A DNA stretch of 64,000 nt from Synanceia verrucosa (lineage: Eukaryota > Chordata > Actinopteri > Perciformes > Synanceiidae), in assembly GCA_029721515.1 (NCBI GenBank), contig CM056569.1, positions 19,438,007-19,502,006 on the forward strand. The letters are read 5' to 3'. Positions 37,801 to 48,889 of this stretch are shown here, in pieces. Within the stretch, counting starts at the first letter, position 1. Every line of letters starts with the position of its first letter. Under the pieces are notes generated by a model, which did not search any database, was not told the origin of the DNA, and was given only the letters and a program-made list of their open reading frames with translations. A program made the position numbers and the translations under genes.

Positions 37801-40800
37801 TTTGCAGCGTGTTTCTACATTCACAGCATGTTTCTACATTCACAGCATGTTTCTACATTCGCAGCCTGTTTTGTATATTCGCAGCATGTTTCTACATTCG
37901 CAGTGTGTTTCTACATTCGCAGCGTGTTTCTACATTCGCAGCGTTTTGTATATTTGCAGTGTGTTTCTACATTCGCAGCATGTTTTGTATATTCGCAGCA
38001 TGTTTTGTATATTCGCAGCGTGTTTCTACATTCGCAGCGTGTTTCTACATTCGCAGCGTGTTTTGTATATTTGCAGTGTGTTTCTACATTCGCAGCCTGT
38101 TTTGTATATTCGCAGCGTTTCCACATTCGCAGTGTGTTTCTACATTCGCAGCGTGTTTTGTATATTTGCAGTGTGTTTCTACATTCGCAGCCTGTTTTGT
38201 ATATTCGCAGCGTTTCCACATTCGCAGTGTGTTTCTACATTCGCAGCCTGTTTTGTATATTCGTAGCGTGTTTCTACATTCGCAGCGTGTTTCTACATTC
38301 GCAGCGTGTTTCTGCATTCGCAGCGTTTCTACATTCGCAGCGTTTTGTATATTTGCAGTGTGTTTCTACATTCGCAGCGTGTTTCTGCATTCGCAGCGTT
38401 TCTACATTCGCAGCGTGTTTCTACATTCGCAGCGTTTTGTATATTTGCAGCGTGTTTCTACATTCGCAGCGTGTTTCTGCATTCGCAGCGTTTCCACATT
38501 CGCAGCGTGTTTCTACATTCGCAGCCTGTTTTGTATATTCGCAGCGTTTCCACATTCGCAGCCTGTTTTGTATATTCGTAGCGTGTTTCTACATTCGCAG
38601 CGTGTTTCTACATTCGCAGCGTGTTTCTGCATTCGCAGCGTGTTTCTACATTCGCAGCGTGTTTCTACATTCGCAGCGTTTTGTATATTTGCAGTGTGTT
38701 TCTACATTCGCAGCGTGTTTCCACATTCGCAGCGTGTTTCTACATTCGCAGTGTGTTTCTACATTCGCAGCCTGTTTTGTATATTCGCAGCCTGTTTTGT
38801 ACATTCGCAGCGTTTCTACATTCGCAGCGTGTTTCTGCATTCGCAGCATGTTTCTACATTCGCAGCCTGTTTTGTATATTCGCAGCCTGTTTTGTACATT
38901 TGCAGCGTTTCTACATTCGCAGCGTGTTTCTACATTCGCAGCCTGTTTTGTATATTCGCAGCGTGTTTCTACATTCGCAGCCTGTTTTGTATATTCGCAG
39001 CGTGTTTCTACATTCGCAGCCTGTTTTGTATATTCGCAGCGTGTTTCTACATTCGCAGCCTGTTTTGTATATTTGCAGCGTGTTTCTACATTCGCAGCCT
39101 GTTTTGTATATTTGCAGCGTGTTTCTACATTCGCAGCCTGTTTTGTATATTCGCAGCGTGTTTCTACATTCGCAGCCTGTTTTGTATATTCGCAGCGTGT
39201 TTCTACATTCGCAGCCTGTTTTGTATATTTGCAGCGTGTTTCTACATTCACAGCATGTTTCTACATTCACAGCATGTTTCTACATTCGCAGCCTGTTTTG
39301 TATATTCGCAGCATGTTTCTACATTCGCAGTGTGTTTCTACATTAGCAGCGTGTTTCTACATTCGCAGCGTTTTGTATATTTGCAGTGTGTTTCTACATT
39401 CGCAGCATGTTTTGTATATTCGCAGCATGTTTTGTATATTCGCAGCGTGTTTCTACATTCGCAGCGTGTTTTGTATATTTGCAGTGTGTTTCTACATTCG
39501 CAGCCTGTTTTGTATATTGGCGTTTCCACATTCGCAGTGTGTTTCTACATTCGCAGCGTGTTTTGTATATTTGCAGTGTGTTTCTACATTCGCAGCCTGT
39601 TTTGTATATTCGCAGCGTTTCCACATTCGCAGTGTGTTTCTACATTCGCAGCCTGTTTTGTATATTCGTAGCGTGTTTCTACATTCTCAGCGTGTTTCTA
39701 CAATCGCAGCGCGTGTTTCTGGATTCGCAGCGTTTCTACATTCTCAGAGTTTTGTATATTTGCTGTGTGTTTCTACATTCGCAGCGTGTTTCTGCATTCG
39801 CAGCGTTTCTACATTCGCAGCGTGTTTCTACATTCGCAGCGTGTTGTATATTTGCAGCGTGTTTCTACATTCGCAGCGTGTTTCTGCATTCGCAGCGTTT
39901 CCACATTCGCAGCGTGTTTCTACATTCGCAGCCTGTTTTGTATATTCGCAGCGTTTCCACATTCGCAGCGTGTTTTGTATATTTGCAGTGTGTTTCTACA
40001 TTCGCAGCGTGTTTCCACATTCGCAGCGTGTTTCTACATTCGCAGTGTGTTTCTACATTCGCAGCCTGTTTTGTATATTTGCAGTGTGTTTCTACATTCG
40101 CAGCCTGTTTTGTATATTCGCAGCGTGTTTCTACATTCGCAGCCTGTTTTGTATATTCACAGCGTGTTTCTACATTCGCAGCGTTTCTACATTCGCAGCC
40201 TGTTTTGTATATTTGCAGTGTGTTTCTACATTCGCAGCCTGTTTTGTATATTCGCAGCGTGTTTCTACATTCGCAGCGTTTTGTATATTTGCAGTGTGTT
40301 TCTACATTCGCAGCCTGTTTTGTATATTCGCAGCGTGTTTCCACATTCGCAGCGTGTTTCTACATTCGCAGCGTGTTTTGTATATTTGCAGTGTGTTTCT
40401 ACATTCGCAGCGTGTTTCCACATTCGCAGCGTGTTTCTACATTCGCAGTGTGTTTCTACATTCGCAGCCTGTTTTGTATATTTGCAGTGTGTTTCTACAT
40501 TCGCAGCCTGTTTTGTATATTCGCAGCGTGTTTCTACATTCGCAGCCTGTTTTGTATATTCACAGCGTGTTTCTACATTCGCAGCGTTTCTACATTCGCA
40601 GCCCGTTTTGTATATTTGCAGTGTGTTTCTACATTCGCAGCCTGTTTTGTATATTCGCAGCGTGTTTCTACATTCGCAGCCTGTTTTGTATATTCGCAGC
40701 GTGTTTCTACATTCGCAGCCTGTTTTGTATATTTGCAGTGTGTTTCTACATTCGCAGCCTGTTTTGTATATTCGCAGCGTGTTTCTACATTCGCAGCCTG

Positions 40801-43514
40801 TTTTGTATATTCACAGCGTGTTTCTACATTCGCATAGCGTTTCTACATTCGCAGCCCGTTTGTATATTTGCTGTGTTTTTCTACATTCGCAGCCTGTTTT
40901 GTATATTTGCAGTGTGTTTCTACATTCGCAGCCTGTTTTGTATATTCAGGCGTGTTTCTACATTCGCAGCCTGTTTTGTATATTTGCAGCGTGTTTCTAC
41001 ATTCGCAGCCTGTTTTGTATATTCGCAGCGTGTTTCTACATTACGCAGCCTGTTTTGTATATTCGCAGCGTGTTTCTACATTCGCAGCCTGTTTTGTATA
41101 TTAGCAGCGTGTTTCTACATTCGCAGCCTGTTTTGTATATTTGCAGCGTTTTTATAAATTCGCAGCCTGTTTTGTATATTCAAGAGCGTGTTTCTACATT
41201 CGCAGCCTGTTTTGTATATTCGCAGCGTGTTTCTACATTCGCAGCCTGTTTTGTATATTTGCAGCGTGTTTCTACATTCACAGCATGTTTCTACATTCAC
41301 AGCATGTTTCTACATTCGCAGCCTGTTTTGTATATTCGCAGCATGTTTCTACATTCGCAGTGTGTTTCTACATTCGCAGCGTGTTTCTACATTCGCAGCG
41401 TTTTGTATATTTGCAGTGTGTTTCTACATTCGCAGCATGTTTTGTATATTCGCAGCATGTTTTGTATATTCGCAGCGTGTTTCTACATGCAGCGTGTTTC
41501 TACATTCGCAGCGTGTTTTGTATATTTGCAGTGTGTTTCTACATTCGCAGCCTGTTTTGTATATTCGCAGCGTTTCCACATTCGCAGTGTGTTTCTACAT
41601 TCGCAGCGTGTTTTGTATATTTGCAGTGTGTTTCTACATTCGCAGCCTGTTTTGTATATTCGCAGCGTTTCCACATTCGCAGTGTGTTTCTACATTCGCA
41701 GCCTGTTTTGTATATTAAGTAGCGTGTTTCTACATTAGCAGCGTGTTTCTACATTCGCAGCGTGTTTCTGCATTCGCAGCGTTTCTACATTCGCAGCGTT
41801 TTGTATATTTGCAGTGTGTTTCTACATTCGCAGCGTGTTTCTGCATTCGCAGCGTTTCTACATTCGCAGCGTGTTTCTACATTCGCAGCGTTTTGTATAT
41901 TTGCAGCGTGTTTCTACATTCGCAGCGTGTTTCTGCATTCGCAGCGTTTCCACATTCGCAGCGTGTTTCTACATTCGCAGCCTGTTTTGTATATTCGCAG
42001 CGTTTCCACATTCGCAGCGTGTTTTGTATATTTGCAGTGTGTTTCTACATTCGCAGCGTGTTTCCACATTCGCAGCGTGTTTCTACATTCGCAGTGTGTT
42101 TCTACATTCGCAGCCTGTTTTGTATATTTGCAGTGTGTTTCTACATTCGCAGCCTGTTTTGTATATTCGCAGCGTGTTTCTACATTCGCAGCCTGTTTTG
42201 TATATTCACAGCGTGTTTCTACATTCGCAGCGTTTCTACATTCGCAGCCCGTTTTGTATATTTGCAGTGTGTTTCTACATTCGCAGCCTGTTTTGTATAT
42301 TCGCAGCGTGTTTCTACATTCGCAGCGTTTTGTATATTTGCAGTGTGTTTCTACATTCGCAGCCTGTTTTGTATATTCAGCGTGTTTCCACATTCGCAGC
42401 GTGTTTCTACATTCGCAGCGTGTTTTGTATATTTGCAGTGTGTTTCTACATTCGCAGCGTGTTTCCACATTCGCAGCGTGTTTCTACATTCGCAGTGTGT
42501 TTCTACATTCGCAGCCTGTTTTGTATATTTGCAGTGTGTTTCTACATTCGCAGCCTGTTTTGTATATTCGCAGCGTGTTTCTACATTCGCAGCCTGTTTT
42601 GTATATTCACAGCGTGTTTCTACATTCGCAGCGTTTCTACATTCGCAGCCCGTTTTGTATATTTGCAGTGTGTTTCTACATTCGCAGCCTGTTTTGTATA
42701 TTCGCAGCGTGTTTCTACATTCGCAGCCTGTTTTGTATATTTGCAGCGAGTTTCTACATTCGCAGCCTGTTTTGTATATTTGCAGTGTGTTTCTACATTC
42801 GCAGCCTGTTTTGTATATTCGCAGCGTGTTTCTACATTCGCAGCCTGTTTTGTATATTCACAGCGTGTTTCTACATTCGCAGCGTTTCTACATTCGCAGC
42901 CCGTTTTGTATATTTGCAGTGTGTTTCTACATTCGCAGCCTGTTTTGTATATTTGCAGTGTGTTTCTACATTCGCAGCCTGTTTTGTATATTCGCAGCGT
43001 GTTTCTACATTCGCAGCCTGTTTTGTATATTTGCAGCGTGTTTCTACATTCGCAGCCTGTTTTGTATATTCACAGCGTGTTTCTACATTCGCAGCCTGTT
43101 TTGTATATTCGCAGCGTGTTTCTACATTCGCAGCCTGTTTTGTATATTCGCAGCATGTTTCTACATTCGCAGCCTGTTTTGTATATTCGCAGCGTGTTTC
43201 TACATTCGCAGCCTGTTTTGTATATTCGCAGCATGTTTCTACATTCGCAGCCTGTTTCGTATATTTGCAGCGTGTTTCTACATTCGCAGCGTGTTTCTGC
43301 ATTCACAGCCTGTTTTGTATATTCGCAGCGTGTTTCTACATTCGCAGCCTGTTTTGTATATTCGCAGCGTGTTTCTACATTCGCAGCCTGTTTTGTATAT
43401 TCGCAGCGTGTTTCTACATTCGCAGCGTGTTTCTACATTCGCAGCCTGTTTTGTATATTCACAGCGTGTTTCTACATTCGCAGCGTGTTTCTATATTTGC
43501 AGCATGTTTCTACA
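28831..43514. repeat. 14.7-kb CpG-rich tandem array (19/20-bp half-units, 39-bp dimer)
   Basis: The array is built from half-units GTGTTTCTACATTCGCAGC (19 bp) and CTGTTTTGTATATTCGCAGC (20 bp), which are related by their TTCGCAGC end. They often alternate as a 39-bp dimer but also run as repeats of the 19-mer. Shorter variants (GTTTCTACATTCGCAGC, 17 bp; GTTTTGTATATTTGCAG, 17-18 bp) occur. At this unit size the array holds roughly 750 half-units. Higher-order blocks repeat at about 960-980 bp (33.0, 34.0 and 34.95 kb) and about 3453 bp (35.2-38.6 versus 38.6-42.0 kb). It fills most of one camk2d intron. All three plus-strand frames are stop-free in the basic unit, giving false frames up to thousands of codons. 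Confidence 0.98.
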
Positions 43515-44126
43515 CGTGAGAAGACCTCTATTCAATGATGTACCGTTTCTGTGAACCCAGTGAGTCAGCACAGGTGTGTTGAAAGGACAGCGCGTGTGTG
43601 TGTGTTTATCTTTTCACTATAAAGTTTTGAAATACATTTGCATATTAACTGAAAATCAATACAATCTGTGTTGGTGTGCATTGAAATCATTATCACTAAT
43701 CTTTGATTTATGGAAAATTATGCATATGAGCAATAATTAGGGATGATGTGCAATATTATGGGTAATAATCACTTAGAATTAACTATATACTTACATTGGA
43801 TATTGTGGATATTTTTTTTATATTATTATATTATATATTTCTTATTCTCTCTACATATATTTATTATGTTTATATTTATTGCATAAATAGAGATACTATT
43901 GTGTTATCTTCTCCAAAAGGAACCTACAGAGGAACTATACCAGTACCATTATACCAGTACCAGTGCACCAGTAGCAGTGGCTCTGTCTGTGGTGTACTGT
44001 GTTCCTTTGAAGTAGTCCCTTTGACAGGCCTCTGATCAACTGTTTTAAAGATATTTATATTCATAAGTAGCTGCTCCACAAGGCTTCCCCTATTGACACA
44101 AATCAACATTTATCCCAGAGTCTCAC
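43515..44126. other. intron between array and activation-segment exon
   Basis: AT-rich. The first part (43537-43580, CCGTTTCTGTGAACCCAGTGA and on) resembles 46277-46320, so the array abuts an interspersed repeat on this side. Nothing else recognised. Confidence 0.45.
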
Positions 44127-44210
44127 CACAGGCCCACATGTCCACTGGTTTGCCGTATGGATCTTTCCTCAGCACTTCTGGAGAAAGGTACCCTGGTGTC
44201 CCGGCAAAAC
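44127..44210 (-). CDS. camk2d: camk2d activation-segment exon
   Basis: This is an 84-nt exon encoding FAGTPGYLSPEVLRKDPYGK then PVDMWAC, flanked by split Gly codons on both sides. It contains the GTPGYLSPEV activation/P+1 loop. KDPYGKPVDMWAC matches the delta paralogue form (beta has KEAYGKPVDIWAC). The acceptor is TGTGTTCCAG and the donor G|GTGAGA. The next intron, 15.45 kb long, contains the giant tandem array. Confidence 0.96.
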
Positions 44211-44919
44211 CTGGAACACACACACCATGGATAAAGCTTTGTCAATGCCACGCATTCCTATTCAGCCTAACACAGAATTCCCCACCTGCTTCGTGTTGGA
44301 GTCTATTACAAGTTGGGAAGCTCTTCTGAAGCGAAACACTTCGCAGTAGCTAAGAATCAGTGGTCCCGTAAAGTTAAGTTTATGAGTTGAGGTTAACGAG
44401 CTCCAAGGAAACCTCTGTGTGTGTGCAGTTTGGTTCTTTACCAGCAACATGCAACCTACTTTAAACAAAAAAAAAAAAAAAAAACTTAAAGTGGCAGCAG
44501 ACTCTTTGAGACACAGCAGGACAGGTAGTGAAGTCAGAAATTAAAGTGAACTGGTTCCCGATGGAGGCTGGAGCTGGGTGAATAGACCAATGATTTCTCT
44601 GCTCTACAGGGAACAGGGAGTAAAAACAGGACTGAAATATATCTGATTCAAACCAAGAGCGCCAGCACACCTAGTCCCTTTGGATAGGTGCATGTTACAC
44701 AGCGGAAAATGTTCATTGGATTTAGCCATTTAAAGAAATCCAACCAGCTCAGTAGAACCTTTCCTGAGAGAAAGTGTTCAAATGTTACACTGTCATTTCA
44801 AAGAAAAATAAATATTGACTCTGAAATTGGATTGGTGCATCAGATAAATACTGGAAATACTTTTTAAAGGGGCTTTGGGATGATATATGGTGATACAGAT
44901 GGTGAGTATACTTTATTAA

Positions 44920-45430
44920 CTCTGGGGGGGAAATTCAGTGTCTTCATTGAGCGAGGAGGTACCCCGAGGAGGTGTGGTGTCTTACTCATTTATGAAGAAA
45001 TAGGTTTAGGTGTTGTGTTTTCTGCTTGTATAAGAAAATGATAATACTACTGTATGAAAGTAGAATAAACAGTTTTGTAATTTACTGATTCCCCTATTGG
45101 GGGAAATTCACCTGCCACAGCAGCATACACAAGTTACAGTATACAATAATCAACAGCAACAAAATAACAGAAAGAGAAGTAATGATAACAATAAATATTT
45201 ACAGTATGCACATAATAAAAAGGAAGAAAAATTTAAATTTTAATTGAGTGAAGTGTTAACACAGTCAGATAATATAAAATGCATTTTTGTTAGTTAAAAA
45301 AGTAAAAAAGCAGTGCAAAATTTTCTGTGCAAAAAACATGCAATGTGCACTGGTTTCAAAAAATGACAGATTGAGTCCAGTTGTGTGAACATCAGCCAGT
45401 GATGCTGATGTTATGAGGTGAACCACACTG
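44920..45430 (-). mobile_element. L2-like LINE 3'-end fragment
   Basis: In reverse complement it contains GCTGTGGCAGGTGAATTTCC followed by CCAATAGGGG, matching the 3' UTR of the LINE at 20005-20040. A second similar GGGGGGAAATTCAGTG stretch is at about 44925. No coding part. Confidence 0.6.
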
Positions 45431-45588
45431 ATGAGGTTTCCTTTAAAACAGTCATCAACCCCATTTGGGAAAATCTAAAAAAAAAAAATCGTAATAACCA
45501 TGCCTGGAGAAAAATGAAATCATTAAAATAACGAAAATTAGATTTTATGTTTTTTTGACAGAACTTAAGATCAGCATTTCCCATCAAC

Positions 45589-45715
45589 TCATTGAGTGCC
45601 AGCCATTTTTTTTTTCAAAAGTGCCACAGATGTTTTTTTTTTTTTTACCTTGTTCCATTCTTGTTTTATCAGAGGTAGAGTAGAGGACACTTTCACCAAA
45701 ATCACCACTTTTTGA
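45589..45715. mobile_element. fragment of the TTAA MITE family
   Basis: Begins AACTCATTGAGTGCCAGCC and includes CTTGTTCCATTCTTGTTTTATC, the reverse complement of sequence in the 4449-4903 copy. It is truncated. Confidence 0.6.
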
Positions 45716-45798
45716 TCTTTTTGATGAAATCTCTGAGCAAGCCAGCTAAAACACTAACAAATAATTACTACAAGAAGTGAAAACCCATGTGTACTCAC

Positions 45799-45901
45799 CG
45801 AACCATGCCTGCTGGTCTCCCTGAACTTCAATGGCCAGACCAAAATCTGCCAGTTTCACTGCTGCCCCCTTCAGTTTGCTGGCTAAGAGCAAATTCTCTG
45901 G
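45799..45901 (-). CDS. camk2d: camk2d DFG exon
   Basis: This is a 103-nt exon of 34 codons plus one base. It starts [16 protein letters not shown], continues [18 protein letters not shown] and ends in the first base of a Gly codon. It contains the Mg-binding DFG motif of the kinase and corresponds to about residues 138-171 in mammalian CaMKII alpha numbering. The acceptor is CTCCAAG and the donor G|GTGAGT. It follows the HRDLK exon in phase 0. The following Gly codon is completed by the exon at 44127-44210. Confidence 0.96.
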
Positions 45902-46414
45902 CTTGGAGTAAAGAGACACAGATTAAAAAAAAAAGACTTTCAGTATCTGAGACAAATACATCATGTCAATGGAAAATTAAAATGAATATAAAGCCTTAAA
46001 GAGGACATATCATGGAAAACAGACTTTTTCAGTGGTTGTGTATACATATTTGGTTATCTCTGTGTTTTCTGTTATCTTTTGCAGCGTTTATGTGGTGGAT
46101 GGGGTCTAATTGATGAAAACGTTATGTTATTTGCAGCGCATTGACATCTGATGACTAAATAAAGAACAGAGTGGTTGGTGCTTGTGCTTGACAGGAGGAG
46201 ATTTAGCTAGTTGCCAGGAAATATATGAAACTAGCTCTGTTCAACGATGGGGCAGGCTGACCACAAACACAACACCAGTTACTGTTTCTGTGGACTCAGT
46301 GAGTCAACACAGGTATTTCTGCTCTCAGGCCAATCAGAGCAGACTTGGCTCTTAAAGAGACAGGCGCTAAAATGGAGTGTTTCAGCTAGAGAGTGAATGC
46401 AGGTATATTCAGAC

Positions 46415-47420
46415 TAGGGCTGGGCAGTATAAACGATGTGCAATATAAATTTAGCCAACGGTAGAGATTTTGGGTTATACCTGCCTATGCAGTAAAGAGG
46501 AAGGGCTGTGCTATGCACACCTTCGCCTGTAGGTGGCAGTATTGTACTTAGAGGCTCAGTGTTTTGATTTTAAATGTAGAAGACAAGCAGCAGCTAAAGG
46601 TTTCATTGTTCTACTGAATTAGTGAGAATATAGGCCTGTAAGTATTGTTGGTTGTCATGTGTTCTACTCTGTGTGCTGCTGCACTGTTTGCGTTGAAAAT
46701 AGCCATTTGTTGTTATAAGTTAAAATGATCGCAGTCGTGATGCTAAGTTACGTTAGCCCGTGTTAGCATTAAGCTAGTGGACTTTGTGTAGGGCTAATAC
46801 TGAAGGCAGTACTACTTTGACAAACAGTAAAACATTGTATGTGTGTTTTAATTCTTCTTTGTTTATGTGTGTTTAGTTTTACAGTTAAACTTGCCTTGTA
46901 GTGTGTCACTAACTGATACTAAAGGTACTTGTTTACAGGCTTGGGTGTACCTCAAAATTTGATTGTTGATTTAGCACTTTTAAGTGTGGTGTTAAGGCCA
47001 ATTCATACTTGGGCGGAACAGACGCGGAACGGACTCCACAGAGGTCCACGCGTATTCAAAGCGGACGTCCGCAAGGCCCGTGTGCACAAAGCTCAAATTT
47101 TACGTCCACGCAGACTCAGCTGTGCGCTGGTGTCACACAAAACACTGCTCGGCATGTGTTTTTCACACAGACCCGCATTAAATGTGACACCGATTGTTTG
47201 ATTCACGGCAGTTTGACAGGAAACTAGTGTGCGGCTGTATGCCTGACTATGAAAGCATTGCGCAGAGCGGAGAGTCTGCACGGATACCGCGCCACTGACA
47301 GTATAAATTGGCCTTTATGCTGTAATGTACATACCAAAGTACACCGTGATGTATACCATCTACCGTTTTGGGTTGAAATTATACCACAATATAAATTTTA
47401 GGCCATATCGCCCACCCCTA
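46415..47420. mobile_element. hAT-like non-autonomous element with perfect 8-bp duplication
   Basis: Starts TAGGGCTGGGCAGTATAAAC and ends GGCCATATCGCCCACCCCTA. It is flanked by ATTCAGAC at 46407-46414 and 47421-47428. An 8-bp duplication fits hAT. It contains a smaller insertion at 46995-47314. Confidence 0.85.
46995..47314. mobile_element. PIF/Harbinger-type MITE nested in the hAT element
   Basis: Inverted ends AGGCCAATTCATACT and AGTATAAATTGGCCT, flanked by TTA on both sides (46992-46994 and 47315-47317), the 3-bp target expected of PIF/Harbinger. 320 bp, no transposase. Confidence 0.75.
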
Positions 47421-47428
47421 ATTCAGAC

Positions 47429-48767
47429 TAGGGCTGGATATCGCACAAAATTTTTTGGATGAATGCTAATTTCTGTATCTTTGTTTTGATATCGGTTCCA
47501 GAATGATAGTTTTTTCAATACCTCAATAAGTTATTTTTGTGTAATTTGGCCTTTATCATGGAAGACATATACCCCTTTTCCACCGGGGTGGTTGCAGTGC
47601 TGGTTCGGAGTCAGTGCTTGACTTGGCACCAGTTCTTTGTGTTTCCATAGCCGAAGCACCGGCCCCTGGTCCTTAAACCTGGGGCTAGGCAAGCACCAAG
47701 TCTTTGCTGGTCCAGAGCTAAGCACTGATTACACTGGGGGCTTGGGGTGGGGTTATTGTGACCAACAAGGCTGGAGTAAATACTGCCTGGTTCTATCGCA
47801 AATGTATTGAAAGGACTCCTGGCACACACAAGTTTTACACAAACTATTGAACGCTGAAATCCAGAAAAATAGTGTTCCACCAGTACTGTGATCGTGGATG
47901 TGCCCAGGCAATAGGCGACCTCTGTTTCACTGGCAGCAGTAATACAGTTCTCAAACAGAGTCACCACACGAAGTGATTAAAACGGTAGGCAGTAACAGTT
48001 TGGGTGGGCATTATATGGGTGTCACACTGAGGGAAGAAAGATTTTTTAGTTTTAGTTTTTTTAGATTTTTAGTGAACAAATGCAGATTTGAGCACAGAAA
48101 TATATTCTGTGCTCAGTACATTTTTTTGCACGTGCCACAATCACCACTGAGTCTCAACGTTTCTCCTGCTCGTGCATTTGCTCGCTCAAAATCTGTCTTT
48201 GTTCGCTTAGGAATGTGGCACAAATATAATGCCAAATATTTAGTTTTGTCGGCTCTGGATTTTTTTTGCAAAGCCTTGTTTTGATTTTGCACCGCACAAG
48301 CTTTGCTGGGTAAAAACAAAAATGCATTGACATACTGACGTTGTTCTGACTGGGCTGCTTGCCAATGGAAAAGAGGACGGTGCTGAGGAGGAACGCAAGT
48401 GGAACCAACTGAGCACCAGGTTCCTTTAGGTGGAAAAGGGGTAATACTAGACAATGGTCTGATGATGATCAATAAACACAGGCTGCGACCAGTTCCTCTT
48501 TAGGACCCTGGGGAGTGAGAGTTTGTCTCATGGTGTGTTCACTGAAAGTCAGAACTTGGGTGGGTGGGTGGGTGGAAGAGTGGATCAATGTCTCTATAAA
48601 TCTGAAGGGGACATGTCCCCTGTCCATAGTGACATCTGAAAGCATGGCTCACAGACACTTGAGTATTGGAATTTGGGACCGAAAAATTATTAATTTTTTG
48701 ATACCCGATAGGACCAGAACTTTTCAGTTGGTGCTACAAAAGTATCAGAGTTCAATACCCAGCCCTA
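47429..48767. mobile_element. hAT-like element, second in tandem, split by a Harbinger-type MITE
   Basis: Starts TAGGGCTGGATATCGCAC and ends AATACCCAGCCCTA, directly after the ATTCAGAC copy at 47421-47428. The right flank AGTCAGAC overlaps the final base and matches in 7 of 8 positions. A related copy without the internal insertion is at 60554-61278. Confidence 0.75.
47570..48443. mobile_element. TACCCCTTTTCCACC-ended MITE (3-bp ATA target)
   Basis: 874 bp with inverted ends TACCCCTTTTCCACC and AGGTGGAAAAGGGGTA and an ATA duplication (47567-47569 and 48444-48446). The related hAT copy at 60.55-61.28 kb has the uninterrupted site (GCAGACATACTAGTCAATGG), which confirms the insertion boundaries. 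Confidence 0.85.
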
Positions 48768-48889
48768 GTCAGACAAACAGTATGAGAAACATAATGTTTT
48801 TGTTGCACATTAAAGCATGTCAACGTGTTTAATAAAAAACAAAGCACAAGTATGAACTTGAAAATTAGCATGATATGTCCCCTTTAAAG

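Larger units (their letters stand above)
45995..48889. mobile_element. outer element of a five-element nest (GGGGACATATCATG ends)
   Basis: The left end CTTAAAGAGGACATATCATG is the inverted partner of CATGATATGTCCCCTTTAAAG at the right. Removing the two hAT-like insertions (46415-48767) leaves about 540 bp, so the original was a short MITE with inverted ends. Superfamily unknown. Confidence 0.65.

Noticed and set aside
28825..43302. Minus-strand frames reading NVETRCKYTKQAA repeats, in the same sense as camk2d
   Set aside because: Same tandem-repeat cause. They lie in an intron whose flanking exons join in phase (44127 exon to 28674 exon), and no splice context supports them as exons.
28831..43514. 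CRISPR-like array
   Set aside because: No unique spacers: all half-units are variants of one another and the setting is a vertebrate intron.
43915..44020. Inverted AAAGGAAC ... GTTCCTTT as a small MITE
   Set aside because: Only the outer few bases match and there is no convincing duplication, so it is not listed as an element.
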